NCBI RefSeq assembly: GCF_020379485.1
Contig: NC_063439.1
Span: 24,056,098-24,120,097 of the forward strand
Direction: 5' to 3'
Source: Brassica napus
Lineage: Eukaryota > Streptophyta > Magnoliopsida > Brassicales > Brassicaceae
DNA length: 64,000 bases
In this document: piece by piece, positions 1 through 12,175 of the stretch
Numbering within the stretch: position 1 is the stretch's first letter
How the letters are laid out: every line of letters starts with the position of its first letter
Translations under genes and position numbers: made by a program
Notes under the pieces: model-generated
What the model was told of the DNA's origin: nothing
The model's input: the letters and a program-made list of their open reading frames with translations, nothing else
The model's database searches: none

Positions 1-1270
1 CTTGGTTAAATAATTTTCAATATTAGTTGCTTTATTTTTTTTAATAAACTTGGAGTAAACTTGTTCATTATCTTATTTATACCACATATTCTTTTTTTTT
101 TGTGTGATAATTACATAAAATTGAAATATGAGCAGCATAACTAACACACTAAATGCAAGGGCTTAGTTCCCTTAGTTTAATCTCATTTTTCATCTCAGTC
201 ATTAATTTTGTTGATCTCTTGCATGATATGATATTGTACATTCTTTTGTAATTTTTTGTTAGTTCTCATTTGAAGCTTTGAGCAATTTGTACGTAGTTGT
301 TATAACATATAGCATATGATTAATATGAAGTCTTAATCTTTATATATATTAGGATTAATGTTCTTCAATATTTTTATAAAAATACTTCTTTCATCCTATA
401 TAATTAGTCCCACAAATGTGTACTTACAATAAAATTTTAATTTATTAAACCTTCATTTTCATTGAATGTTTTCTATTGTCTATGTACTTAGGCTTACTTC
501 ATTTTCTTCTCGATTTAGATGTTTATCTTTGTATAATGTAAAATTTGCCATTTATATTTCAATCTCTTTCTATATGTTTAATTATATTCAGTTTTTAGTT
601 ATCGTTGTCTTCAATTCTTTTCATATTTATATTTTTACATTCTTTTGGATATTTATATTGACTTTGATTCTATATGTTTAAGACATCATCTTTTTAGATA
701 TTTGAAATTTTACATTATTTCCAAAATTTGTCTAAATTTTAATTTTATTTATAGAAGTTTTATTTTAAATAATTAACTTAAATATATATATATTTAATAT
801 ATTAATTTCTTACAGTTTCGGAGTTTTAACCTGTTAGGTAATTCTTATGCTTAGTTTCCAAACATATGTCTAAATATCTATTTTTAGGAAAGGCCGAGAA
901 ATTTATTAATTTTTTTCCTAAATACTTTTTCTCAACTGTGAAAAGAGAATAACTGTTATCTTGCGATCAATAATCATAAAATGTTGATTTTATTATTTTA
1001 GCATTAGGACTAACAACATGTGTAATCCCAAATTTCTTTTGCTTATGAAAATAATCAAACATTGACAACGTCGTAGCAATGGGGAGTTGAGAGGGATCAA
1101 CACTGTTCCCCGGTAAAGATATCATCTAATCCTACAATGACAACTTAGTACAGTATTACTATCTATCTAATCACCAGCTGAAAATAATATTACAGTTTTT
1201 TTACAAATAACTCAAAGAATATAGGCTCAATGAAAATCACCAGTCCCAAAATTGCTGCTCATAAAAAAAA
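1..1270. other. AT-rich intergenic DNA, no gene seen
   Basis: No convincing coding frame, RNA gene or repeat boundary is visible. The longest open frame (466-681) is a low-complexity stretch rich in F, I, Y and L, as expected from AT-rich noncoding DNA. The segment 1060-1250 is somewhat richer in G and C and could be an extension of the gene fragment that follows, but I could not match it. Confidence 0.5.
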
Positions 1271-1279
1271 GTACAGCCT

Positions 1280-1712
1280 AATCAATAATTCATATTTATG
1301 TCAGCTTCACTAAAGGCTCATCGCATCCTAGAAAGAGAACCAAAATCTAACTGAGCAAGATCAGGGAAATTATGAATCATACAGCCTATTGCTGTGCATG
1401 CGACCAATCCATAGAGTTCGCTGAGCTTACGCTCTTCTGCATATACTGGTTCTCGGCGATTGCAGCCGTTGTCATGACAACTATGTTTTTATGTCTGAAA
1501 AATCACAGCGTGGAGATGTGGTAGCTGATTCCACCATGCGATCTTGCTCCCATTCATCAAAGGCTTTGTCACAAAGATCATTGTTAAAGAAGCTGAGAGT
1601 TGGTAAGACTGCCTCTTCAAGAGCTTTGAATAGATCTCCTTCTTCTCCCATATCATACTCAGATATGTGACAACTCATGGAAAGCATTGTTCTGAAACCA
1701 AAAAAAAAAAAA
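1280..1712 (-). pseudogene. Fragment resembling a CCT-motif family protein
   Basis: Read on the minus strand, the frame contains EYDMGEEGDLFKA, then an acidic stretch ending DFSDIKT and a stop at 1481. After a frame change, QYMQKSVSSANSMDW appears, and after further stops NFPDLAQLDF and RMR-stop-AFSEADI. This order of short motifs (GDLFKAPE, KSVSS..SMDW, MRRAFSEGDIK) is what I recall from the central part of CCT-domain proteins of the At1g04500/At2g33350 type. The C-terminal CCT domain itself is absent. In-frame stops and a frameshift show that it is dead. It lies back to back with a PPR fragment on the other strand, which suggests transposon capture or debris. The family assignment is from memory and only moderately secure. 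Confidence 0.45.
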
Positions 1713-1809
1713 TAACAATCAAAGACAACAAATAAAATAGAACATAGTTCAGATATTTGAGACAACAAAGCTCATATCTTTAACCTTTTCGGGTTTAGCG
1801 CTAGACCTG

Positions 1810-2175
1810 AGGCGCCAGTTTCTCAAAACGGGTCAAAAGCCTGATGTGACCATGCATAACATTTTAATCCATGGTCTGTGCTCTGTTGGGGAGCTCGATG
1901 ATGCGATGAAACTCGCGGCGGAGATGGAGCGTTGGAGCTGCGTTGCGAATCTTGTGACTTACAACACGTTGATGGAAGGATGCTTTAAAGTTAGAGACAG
2001 TAATATCGCCACAGTGATTTGGGGTTACATGTATAAGAAGGGGTGGGGAGCTGATGTTGTATCGTATAATATTATGCTGTCAGGGTTGTGTATGTGCGGC
2101 AGAGTTAGGCACGCTATTGAGTTCTTTGATGGTGCTCGAAGCCATGGCATTGCCCCAACCCCAACTGTTGTCGCA
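1810..2175 (+). pseudogene. Pentatricopeptide-repeat (P-class) fragment
   Basis: The frame reads QFLKTGQKPDVTMHNILIHG, then LVTYNTLMEG and DVVSYNIMLSGLC, about 35 residues apart. These are the helix A signatures of three consecutive P-class PPR motifs (PD.VTYN.LI.GLC). PPR proteins bind organellar RNA one base per repeat. The wording closely resembles the C-terminal repeats of Arabidopsis At3g09060, as I recall it. Stops lie just upstream (around 1800), and homology ends near 2175, where the frame runs on into unrelated lysine-rich sequence to 2262. No targeting peptide or further repeats are present, so this is a truncated copy of roughly three repeats and not a functional gene. The open frame starting at 1846 is fortuitous. 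Confidence 0.75.
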
Positions 2176-2604
2176 TGGGACAGGGGAGAGAGTCGAGAGA
2201 CGAAGCGGTTTATAAGGAAGAAGAAAGAGGGAGGTGAAAAGAAATCATTAAAAGTGAGTTAATAACACAATTGATTATTTATGGCAGAGGAGGCTTGGTA
2301 ACGGAGAATGCATGAAGAGGAAACGGAGAAGACGAAGTTGACGGATAGAGTATATCGATGATTCTTATGGTCTGAAGTGGGCTTGAGGTAGGCGTAACCA
2401 TATCCGTATATATGCAGAAGGCCTGCAACATGACAACGAAACATGGGCCGTAATCTGAAGTGGGTTTCAACATGACTTAAGCTATCCTGACGTGGTAGAA
2501 CGGAGAACCCCTATTGGACGATTTTAATAGATGATGTGGACACCTTCTCTATTGAGTATATTTGGCTTTTATTATTGTTAGATGGTGTTCTAATCCACTG
2601 ATCC
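2176..2604. other. Unassigned segment with a repeated GGGCTT/GGGTTT motif
   Basis: There is no gene. The motif TCTGAAGTGGG occurs twice (about 2371 and 2454). On the minus strand the GGCCCAT word near 2445 is a site II-like promoter element, so this could be captured promoter or leader sequence next to the gene fragments. Confidence 0.3.
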
Positions 2605-2642
2605 TAATGGTTTTTTTTTTGGACAAAGGCATAATGGTTTTT
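2605..2642 (-). mobile_element. Oligo(A) micro-insertion with target duplication
   Basis: TAATGGTTTTT occurs at 2605-2615 and again at 2632-2642. Between them lies more poly(T) followed by GGACAAAGGCA. Read on the minus strand the insert is TGCCTTTGTCC plus an A tract, like the last bases of a LINE. Confidence 0.45.
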
Positions 2643-2943
2643 GTATCGTCATTTTGTCGCTACACGAATCCCAACTCGAAATTAACATAGCATGCGAATC
2701 ACACAAATAAATTCACAAAATGTAAGCTACAATCATTGATAAAATATACAAAATCACATTCGAGATACAATTTTAATAAATTCGTTTCGAAGTTTGAAAC
2801 TTACTTATGCTGGTTATTAGAATGCCATAACCGAAAATAGTTCCTGATATTCGGTTTGGTTCTACTAACTAAACCGAGAAGTTATTTCCTTACTAGATAC
2901 TAATAAGTACCGAAAATAACAAACCAAGATGCCCTGTCGACCT

Positions 2944-5900
2944 CTATTCTCCAGTGACCCGGGGCATCCAGTGCGGCAATGTTGTATTCGTCGGTCGAAT
3001 TATTAGGGTTCCACCATCTGCTTCTCCAACTTCATTCCTATGCGAGATGTTCCTACAAGTGACATGATATTAATTAATTTCCATATTATTAATCAATATC
3101 AACACATTGCAATGGTAATTTCATATACGTGTAGCCAAGTGAAATTAAAAAAATTATAGTACCCAAGAGGTAAAGGAGGATTGGGAGATATTGGTCCGGG
3201 CAACGGGTGCGGTGGCTCACATGGTGGCGTTTCCAATGAGGCTAACCCTTGGCTGAGGTTTTGAGTCTCAATGTCTTCTCTTTGATCAACCTGCCAAGCT
3301 CAATACTTGTTATAGTCAATACTTTTCGTTTTGTATTTTTTTAGCATTCCAACATAAATTTGGTATATGTAGAGATTTAGACTAAAATCTAGCTTGACCA
3401 CTGAACCTTTAAACTTCACATCAGATAGAATCAAAACCACTTATATATGTATAGTAAAAATTATGACATCCGTTTCACCTTCTTTGTTAGCTGTTTCTTC
3501 AGTTCTTTGAGTTCCTTCTCCTATGCCAGCAAAAGATCGCACAGAGTTATATATATTAAATTCGTTGGAGCTCAAGTGCTCTAGATCTTAAATCTGGATT
3601 TTTGTTTCTCATATATAGTCCAAGCATTTTGATTTGTACAAACCAAATAGCCAAGAAAATACCGGCAGGTACTCAAAGACGGTTGCTTGGTACAAACAGA
3701 TAACATAGACTTATTTTCTGTAAACCAGTCTATTACCTTTTTCTGGAGCTGCGTTATGGACTCTACCATGAGCTGGTTCTGTGCTCCCAAACCAAAACAA
3801 AGCTACATAATTAGATATTGTATATCTATATTTATGTGTAAATAAATGCATACACATGTATACTGAACATTATTAGACGCACTTTTGTACAAATGATCCA
3901 TGCATACAAGATGAAAGATAATGCTTTTATGGATATAGATAAATCACCTTTCTTGAGCGAATTCTCTTGAGGGAAGTATCAAGTTGCACTTCCAGACCCT
4001 GGAGCTCTCTGATACTTAGAGCATCAACCTCTTCTCCTTTCAAGTGCCTTGTTATGTGAAGTAAACAAATTAATCAATGAAGATGCATTTTATTATATTG
4101 TATAATATTAGAAACATGTGTTGACTTAAACTTGAAGTTAACATAAAGTTGTTCTAATGAGTTTAGTAAATTATCCTATTGTGTTTACTAATGAGTTTAG
4201 GAAATTAGGTTAACTATATAAAGAGATGTTATGATGTGATAAAGCTTGAGAGTTGTGAGCTTTAGTTTTGTGATAAGTTTTTCTAAAGGAATAAGAAATT
4301 TGAGTTTGAGTTCTTGAGTTTTTGATCGTTGAGTTACGGTCATATTATTTGGTTTCAATAATTGGTATCAAAATTAGGTTGAAATCAAATACGGGTGAGA
4401 AGAAGAGAAGATCAACAAGTGTAATTTGGTTTCAATAACATGTGTAATTTATATATGGATGAACCTGAGCTAAATATTTTTTTAAAAATTCCAACCTTAA
4501 GCTTCTTTGCATAGCATCAATCATCCTCAAGAGCTTCGAACATTCTGTTGAGCACTCACCCTACGAAAAAAAAAAATTAGACAAACAATAGTTAGCAAAA
4601 TTTGGAACAAACAAAAATGTAATATATATTTGTGTGCTTAAACCTGTGAATCCAAACTTGGTGTAGGAATATTTTGACCGGCGAATGAACATCTCTCATA
4701 TCGATCAAGAATGCTTTCCATGCTAACATCGTTTAATTAAACTTGAATGAATACTTGATGTACATACTATCATCATACATCATACTGAACATGATGAATA
4801 ATTATTTTTTTACTTTAGTGTGTATATATAGACATTTCTAGATCATATGCATCACACATATAATGGTTAGTGCTATATATTGAGAACATTCATATCTACA
4901 TTTCATACATTCTAAATACTATATATGTATGGATTTAGAACATGATATTTATATTCGTCGAAGCGCAAGAGAGAACATGACCTTCAGTAAAGGGTTTCTC
5001 ACAAACCTACTGTGGGTAAAGACTCAAATCCTAGGCATAAGTGACTATATATGTAGCCTACACGCAGAGTTTAATCAAAGTGAAATCAAACGAGTTAGTA
5101 TGTCCTTCCTTATACTCAATACAACTGTACCACACACGGGATTTTATCACTATTTTACAGTATTCCTTAGACTAAAACAATAATTAAATCAAACTTCAAA
5201 AAAAATCTTACAACATTTTTGCAAGAATACTTATTCTTGGACATACTACTTAATTCTCAGAAGCTATAAAAGTAACATCATCTGGGTGTATATATTTTCA
5301 TGTGAAGATCGAGGTTAATCCTAGGTTGAACCAGGAAAAAGACAAAGCAAGGCACAAAGCTCCATGGCAAAGGCTTGTCATGCTTCCAACAACATTTCAC
5401 TGTATATCGTAAAGGTTATCAACACAGTACCACGTAATGAAATCTACTTTCATGTTTACTATTAGTACACTCATGACTGAAAGCATACGCTATTTATAGT
5501 AGATTTGGTTTCTCTATTTAGTAATTTTGTGTACATTTAGATACTTTCAGTATGAAATCCATCCCAATTGCACCAAATTTTATATAATATGTTCTTCCTA
5601 TATTTAGTAGGATTACTTCTTTTACTGGCAGTTCATTTACACTAATGAATGATAGCGTGTATCAAAAGATGAGATCTATTATAGTAATTTACATGAACCT
5701 AGGACATTGCGAAAATTTGCAAGGTGTCATCATAATATGTCTCTTCGTATTTTATTTTATTTTATTTTATTTTTAGTGTTCTGCTTGGACAATTACCCTT
5801 CTAATTTGAGCTTAGCTGGATTATGTCAGATCGCCAGATTGATTCAAAAAAGGACTTGCAATTTAAAATTTCTGTTCATTTTTTATACTGAATAGTCAGA

Positions 5901-6839
5901 TAAAATAAGATAACAAATTTAATAAAATAAACTTCAATCTAACGCAGAAAACCAAAAACTTCAATAAAACGCAGAAAATCCAGTAAGAAAACTTCGATCT
6001 AACATGATTGTATCTTTAATTAAACATTAGATCTTCTCATTGCTCCAAACCCTACAGGTGTGAACTAAAAAAAAACCATTTGTAGATTTTAAATCAAATT
6101 TGCTCTTCAGCCTTATTTTTTCCCTATAAAATCTCATTTTCCATAAGGTTGAAGAATAAAAAAACACACACGTGAATTAATAGAAGTAAACTTATTTATG
6201 TTTACAGTTATCAAATTCTCCACCATATGTTTCTGGATATTCATATAATCAAAGGAACTGCATGTTCTCAAACTTATGGTTTAATCACAAAAGAAAAAAC
6301 TATCTACTCACTTCTGTTCATTGATTTATATATATAGGATATATATTTCACTTTTTATGTTCTCCCTAACTTAGAGATGCAAAAACTAATTAAGCAGATA
6401 AGCAAATATGTGCATTAGTGTCTCTCACACACGTACATATCTATAAACTCATCTATTTAATCAAGTTATCTCAGCCAAAGTTCATATCAATCTCCACTAG
6501 CTAGAACCTACCACTTGCCTCAGTCTGTGAAAACATGAAATATAAGCTGATATATGTGTAGATAAAAAAGAATATTATATGCGGTCTTAAAAAAGTAAGC
6601 AGATGGTAAAATAAGGTTCGAAGTAAACTAATTTGTCTAGGAAGAAATTCAAACCTGGAACCAGCAGAGTACTCAAACAGCTTGCCTTTTGGAGAGAAGA
6701 CAATCAAAGCAACATCAGCATCACATAACACTGAGATCTCCTGAACTTTCTTCACCAAACCCGTTCTTCGCTTTGAAAATGTCACTTGTCTCCTTATCTT
6801 GTTCTCGATCCGCCGTAACTGAACCCTTCCCCTTCCCAT
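2944..6839 (-). CDS. AGL79: MADS-box transcription factor AGL79
   Basis: Type II (MIKC) MADS-domain transcription factor of the AP1/FUL clade, acting in the nucleus as a dimer on CArG boxes. Coding exons are 6655-6839, 4644-4722, 4496-4560, 3948-4047, 3737-3778, 3479-3520, 3163-3290 and 2944-3052. Their lengths of 185, 79, 65, 100, 42, 42, 128 and 109 nt match the AP1-type pattern, all introns are GT-AG, and they join in frame to 249 residues. Residues 1-61 are the MADS domain ([20 protein letters not shown]). Residues 89-171 are the keratin-like K domain, with [13 protein letters not shown] and [14 protein letters not shown]. The tail ends [11 protein letters not shown], very close to recalled AGL79. 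Intron 1 is 1.9 kb, and intron 3 (between coding exons 3 and 4) carries a small LTR element. V replaces the usual A in [15 protein letters not shown] is the main alternative but has a different tail. Confidence 0.93.
4119..4437 (+). mobile_element. TRIM-like LTR retrotransposon remnant in an AGL79 intron
   Basis: A 242-bp LTR-like segment (4119-4360) begins TGTTGAC and ends CAATA. Two bases later comes TTGGTATCA (4362-4370), the primer-binding site for initiator tRNA-Met used by Ty1/copia elements and TRIMs. About 60 bp of noncoding interior follows, and then only the last bases of a second LTR (TTTGGTTTCAATA). Both ends are flanked by ACATG (4114-4118 and 4438-4442), the 5-bp duplication expected for integrase. 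There is no coding capacity. It is a miniature element or an internally deleted copia copy. Confidence 0.65.
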
Positions 6840-7588
6840 TTCTTCAAAAATTTCCTCAAGAAAACAAATAAAGTTAAAAAGAAGACCTTGTAATCTTGAC
6901 CAGCAAAAGAAATACGAAGGCCAAAAACCCTAGATTCTCTCTTATAAAGAAGAAAAGTAGAGTAAGAAAAAAAAATACGCAAGGAGTTTATGTAAGTTTA
7001 TTTTTGTGTGAACTTACTCTGCATAAATATGCTATATACACAAAGGCATCTGAAGGAAAAAAAGAAGAGAAAGTATCAACTGATACAATTAGGGAAAGTG
7101 GAAGCACAAAAATTGTCTATATGTGTCCGAAATAGTCTTCACTATTATTATTAGTTAATGGAGTAATTCTTTAACTAACATTGCTGGTTTTAATTGTACG
7201 GAGATTGGCCAGTTCTAATTCAATATAAAACCTGTAATTATCAAGATCAAAGTTCTATCAACAAATGCTGTCAATCCATTGGATCTTTTGACCATATGGT
7301 ATAAAATATATGAATAGATAAGAAGATGAAAATTAAAATATTAATAAATAACTTGACCTATCACAATGTTAACCTCCACATGACAACAAATCATTTGCAT
7401 TAACGACAAAATTTACATCCCTTAAATGGAATAAAAAGAAAAGATTTATACATATATGAGAAGATCAACTAATACCTTATAATTTTTTTTGTTCAGAATG
7501 GTTTACGTTATATATATATTGATCAAAGGGTTCACGTAATATTTAAACATTTATATTTCATAACAGAATATAGAAGTTTGTGAATGAC
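6840..7588. other. AGL79 upstream leader and promoter region
   Basis: This is sequence upstream of the AGL79 start codon. There is no other gene. It is purine-rich and AT-rich, with an AT-rich TATATAGC word on the minus strand near 7030 that could serve as a TATA box, but nothing fixes the transcription start. Confidence 0.35.
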
Positions 7589-7591
7589 TAA

Positions 7592-7869
7592 GAAAATCTC
7601 CAACCACCTCTATATTTATTTTTATATCTTTTTAAAAATAAAAAAATTATAAAATTGAATTTTCTCTAATATATAAATCTATAAAAGATTTTTTTGAGAA
7701 AATATTGAGAAATTCTATTATCATCCCTAGATATAGAGGAAAAGTAGCATTGCTCTATATTTTCCCCTAAAAATATAGGAAATCTATTATAAAAGCATAT
7801 ATTAGAGAAAAATTACTGTAATAATTTTTTTTATTTTAGGATTTATAAAGATGTACATTAGAAATGTTC
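7592..7869. mobile_element. Tourist-like MITE with TAA target duplication
   Basis: The left end is GAAAATCTCCAACC and the right end is ATTAGAAATGTTC, an imperfect inverted repeat of the crucifer family GAGCATCTCCAA...TTGGAGATGCTC. TAA flanks both sides (7589-7591 and 7870-7872). The interior is AT-rich, full of TCTCTA/TAGAGA words, and noncoding. TAA duplications point to the PIF/Harbinger (Tourist) group. Confidence 0.65.
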
Positions 7870-7872
7870 TAA

Positions 7873-9375
7873 GAGCATTGTCTTTTAGTTGCACAACTGC
7901 ACCTCTTTAAAATAGGATAGCATCAATTTGTAGTGAATTAAATGCAAGAAACATATCCAAATTAAATCTAAAATAAAAATCAAAGACCAATTTGGTAGAT
8001 CATTTATAATAAAGAAAATCGCAGGTTTGATTCTTTTGGGACATGTCTATTCTTCTAATGAGAATTAATTTAATATGGTTTGGATGTCGTCGTATAGAGA
8101 AGTACATACTTTTGGATCAAAAAATTTCCTAGTCATTTAAAAAAAAAGATAAAAAATTTCTATAACGATGCAATATAGTAATATACTTAACCACACCAAT
8201 AAATAAGCTAGCATATATAGGACAGTTGCATGTATACAGTTGACAGATCTGAAAATGCATGTAGAAGCCTAAAATGGTAAAACCTAGAAGAATTATGTGA
8301 AGTAATAAGTCTAAGACTATCTAGTTACTATTATTAACGAAAAATAATAACCTGACTAGTTCTTTTTTCCCCTAAATTTAGTAGATATTTATTGACTTTA
8401 AGCAAATGTTATTATTAACAAAAAAAAAAACTCAGCATAACTAGTTCATGTTACAATAGATCATCACCTATACAGGTTTTCTCCAATGCAACACTAAACT
8501 CTATTTTATTATGATTTTCAGATTAAAAATTTTCCAAACCAACATTAAAGGTCACACTATTTTAATGGAACATTATAATATTATACCAAATTTATTGTTA
8601 TACTATTCATAATATTAAACACTATTTACTTATTTTAATAAAATATATAATTAAATAAATGAAAATAATAAAATAAATACATATGAAATAGTAAATTAAG
8701 TATTTAGATAAAAATGTTATATATATTGGAATAACTTATTTTTATATTATTATATATTTAAACAGTAAATAATTTATTTTAAAATGTTAATATTGTAATG
8801 TGTTTTATGTAATATAATTATATAGTAATAGTTATGTATATTTCTAACATTAAATAATTACAAAAATTGTAATTTAATAATATAATAGTATAAAATAGTG
8901 TTTAGTATAAAGTTTGGTTGCGGTTGGAGGATAATATTTCAACATTGAAACTACACTAAAATAGTATGATTTCGGGTTCTTCCATAGGTCTGAATACTCG
9001 CAGATTAATCTTTTATAAATAAATAATGTGATATTGACACTATTTTGTGTTGGAAATATCCTGAGTGAATTAGGTAGATATATGTAAATATTTGAAGGTA
9101 AAACTAAGAAAATATCAACTATGTAACTATTTATTGGGTTATTGGTAGAAGTTTACTTTATGAATGGTTTAAATAATGGGTACAAATAAAAATTTAAACT
9201 ATAACCTAATTTAATAAATTAAATACATTTTAAAATATTTTGTGTGTTACATTATATAATAAAATGTTTTAGAATTTTATTATCTTTCAAAATATAAAAT
9301 ATTTTCATATTTAATACAAATTTGAAGTATATATGATGTGTTATTAGTGATTATATTATACCAAATTGGGCTTAT
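7873..9375. other. AT-rich intergenic DNA
   Basis: No gene is visible. Near 8121-8160 an AAAAAATTTC word is repeated around an A-rich insert, a weak micro-insertion candidate. Around 8480-8945 a diverged MITE of the CTCCAA/TTGGAG kind is possible, but no boundary could be fixed. Confidence 0.35.
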
Positions 9376-9383
9376 GTTATAAT

Positions 9384-9572
9384 CAGGGGCGGACACATGT
9401 ACGGCAGTACAGGGTCATGTGTCCCGTACTATTTTTATGTTTTCTTTGGTAATTTAAATTAATTTATCAATTATAATTAGTTTAGTGAAGAAACTGTAAA
9501 ATGCCCCGTCAAAAATATGTTTTTTTGTAGTTTCTAATATAGTGTCCTCGGTTAATAATCTTTCTAATATCA
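9384..9572. mobile_element. Possible hAT-like terminal fragment
   Basis: The segment opens with CAGGGGCGGAC, a terminus common in plant hAT elements. GTTATAAT lies immediately before it (9376-9383) and recurs at 9573-9580, as an 8-bp duplication would. No matching inverted terminus is visible on the right, so it may be a truncated copy or a chance repeat in AT-rich DNA. Confidence 0.3.
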
Positions 9573-9580
9573 GTTATAAT

Positions 9581-11110
9581 CGTCGATTGACTGTCGCATT
9601 GAAGGCAAACTATGGTCATTGACATACCAAATGTATATTAAGGCACGTACTTTTATATAGATGTACGTATACGAATGCATGGCACACTATTTATACATGT
9701 ACCTGTACACAACCCCTTACGAGTACATATGTTGTGCAAATATATATATAAATGCGATCGCCTATGTCTATGTATATATATTCTGAACGTTTGGTCCATT
9801 CCAAATTAATAATATGTTAGTTTGGGTTAATGCGATTTAGTACTAGATTAGTAATAAAAACTTGAGCGCGATAGACCTTTCATGGGTCACATTCAATTGT
9901 GGTCCATTGCACTAAAGTATAATAATATTTACTCACTTTTTTTCTTTTGAAAATACATATATTAAGCTATAAATGTGTACCATTACCAATTGCCGAAAGA
10001 TGGTGTACTATTACCAACTTATATATCAAAGATTATGGGGACCATGATGCATGAATTAGGCTTCCAAATTGTACTAAACCCTAATATTCAAATCTCACGC
10101 TGAGCTATCAAAGGTTGGGGACCATCCGATTTCGCGGTCCGAGTAGTAAACAATTTTAAAGATAATTTATTTTTTGTCAGACAAAGAAAAGTAGAAAATG
10201 TTCTATCATAAAATACGAAATAGATGTGTTTTCATTAGTGGGATTATAAGACATGGTTACTAGGATGATGGATGACATGCTCCTTGGGAACAACTAGTGT
10301 ATATATAATATACATATATATTTGAAGAATCAAGTAGATGTGGTACCACAAATGTAGGCCAAAGGGGAACTCTTACACGATGTTGCGATTTCGAAGACAA
10401 GTAGTTTGTATATTGCAATTGACCCTTTGATGAGATTTAGGGACATAGCTTTTTTTTATTCCCAATGTTCTTTAGGTTTTACATATAAGTTCTTTTTATG
10501 ATAAGTTATATGAATCTACAACTTAAAATAAATCGACACATATGGAATAGATCAGTTAATGTGCCCTAAATTTTATTTTTGTTATGGAGTTCCTAACATT
10601 TTCGAAAAGCAAAACCGTCCCTACCACAAATATAAAAATCTCTACTCTACTCTCACTAATCTACATATATTTGTAAATGAGAGTTTAAATTAGCTATAAA
10701 GATCCAAGAACGAGTTGTATTGTGCAATCTGAACCATAGTCCCACAACGTTGACTGATAACAACAAAATTTTGAGATTAATCTGATTTTTAATCTTATTA
10801 TATGAAATAATATTTGGATAAGAACCCAGCCATGTATGTAAGAAAATAAATAGGAAACGTACCAGGATTGAAAATATGAACTCAAACTCGTCAAATTAAA
10901 AGTGTTGAGAAAATATGAAACTGAACTTGAAAAAAAAATAGAAAGTAATATTCAATTGAAATCAATAAATGTATTTAAGGTTTGTTCAGTAATTATGTGA
11001 TAAAATAAATTACAATTTTTAAATTCATATTTAAGTTTTTTTAACTTTTAATTTTTATTTATTAAACAAAACTGATTGTCTCCTAGTACATGGAGATTTA
11101 CATTTACACC
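9581..11110. other. Intergenic DNA, nothing assigned
   Basis: No coding frame, RNA gene or repeat boundary can be supported. Base composition is mixed, and there are short AT dinucleotide runs near 9740 and 10305. Confidence 0.4.
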
Positions 11111-11119
11111 AGTAAAAAT

Positions 11120-12120
11120 CTTTGAAATAACTACGGCATTTCCACGAAAAATTCGTAGCTAAATTTAAAAAGCTATGTTTTTACCTATTCATCCACAATA
11201 ACAGAAAACCATGTTGAAACATAACTAAAATACACATGATCTGGCTAGGACATAAAACGTAGCTACATTAGCCACAATTTAGCCACAAAATTGTCACGTT
11301 AATTATGTGGCTACAATTTGGCAGCCACGTTTTTGCTACATAATTTTAATGGCTATATTAGTTTTTATATACTTTCAACCCCAAACTTAAAACTTAAAAC
11401 ATATATCCCTAATACTAAAACCAGTCTCTAAATTTAATATTTTAACAAAATTAACAAAATTATTATTTCTTTAAACTTCATTCTAAATCTAAATGCTAAA
11501 CTACATACCTCAAATCCTATATCCTAAATACAAACTCCAACAATAATATTCTTAAACTTAAACTCCAATCTTAAGAATGAGACTCTAAACTTAATCTTTT
11601 TAAAAAAACTTAATCTGAAACCACATACTTAATCTTAAACAAGAACCCTAAACCACATTTTTAAACCCTATATCATTAATATTAAACCTTAAATTTAATA
11701 AAATCTAATTCATATAATATAATATATATCCCAAACTATATATAACACTTCAAATTTTAAATTCTCCATTTCAAAAATAAATTAACCACTAAATTAAACC
11801 ATATATCCTAAACCCCAAACCTAATTTTCCAAAAAAAAAAATCATAAACATCAACCCTTATATTTTAAACTTCTAATTATTAAAATAAAACCATAAACTA
11901 CAAGACCATAACTATAATCCTAAATTATAAAATATAATTATTAATCTTAAATATAAACCCCAAACATTATACACCAAACCCTAAAGTATAAACATCATAC
12001 ATTCGATTATTTACATGTAGAATCTTAACCTAAAACTAATATCCACTATTTATAAAAAATTATATTTTTAAAAATATCTTAACCTTTTTTCAAACATTTA
12101 AATCATTTATACATAAGTTT
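11120..12120. repeat. G-depleted CACTA-like tract
   Basis: 11120-11350 has many short AGCCAC, GTGGCTA and GTAGCTA words in both orientations, like the subterminal repeats of plant CACTA transposons. From 11370 to about 12020 the plus strand has almost no G and is made of degenerate CTAAACC/CCCTAAA-like words. No CACTA terminus or transposase frame is present, so this is a repeat-derived remnant whose class is inferred. Confidence 0.4.
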
Positions 12121-12175
12121 TTTTTCAAAAATAGAGAATTTGTTCTTATTAATTCATTTACAAGGGTGTGGTTTG

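Noticed and set aside
466..681. Open frame of 71 codons on the plus strand
   Set aside because: Composition is almost entirely F, I, Y, L, S and V, as AT-rich noncoding DNA gives. No motif, no start context and no splice context.
1481..1768. Intact 95-codon minus-strand gene
   Set aside because: The matching motifs continue past its stop in other frames with further stops, so it is a broken fragment.
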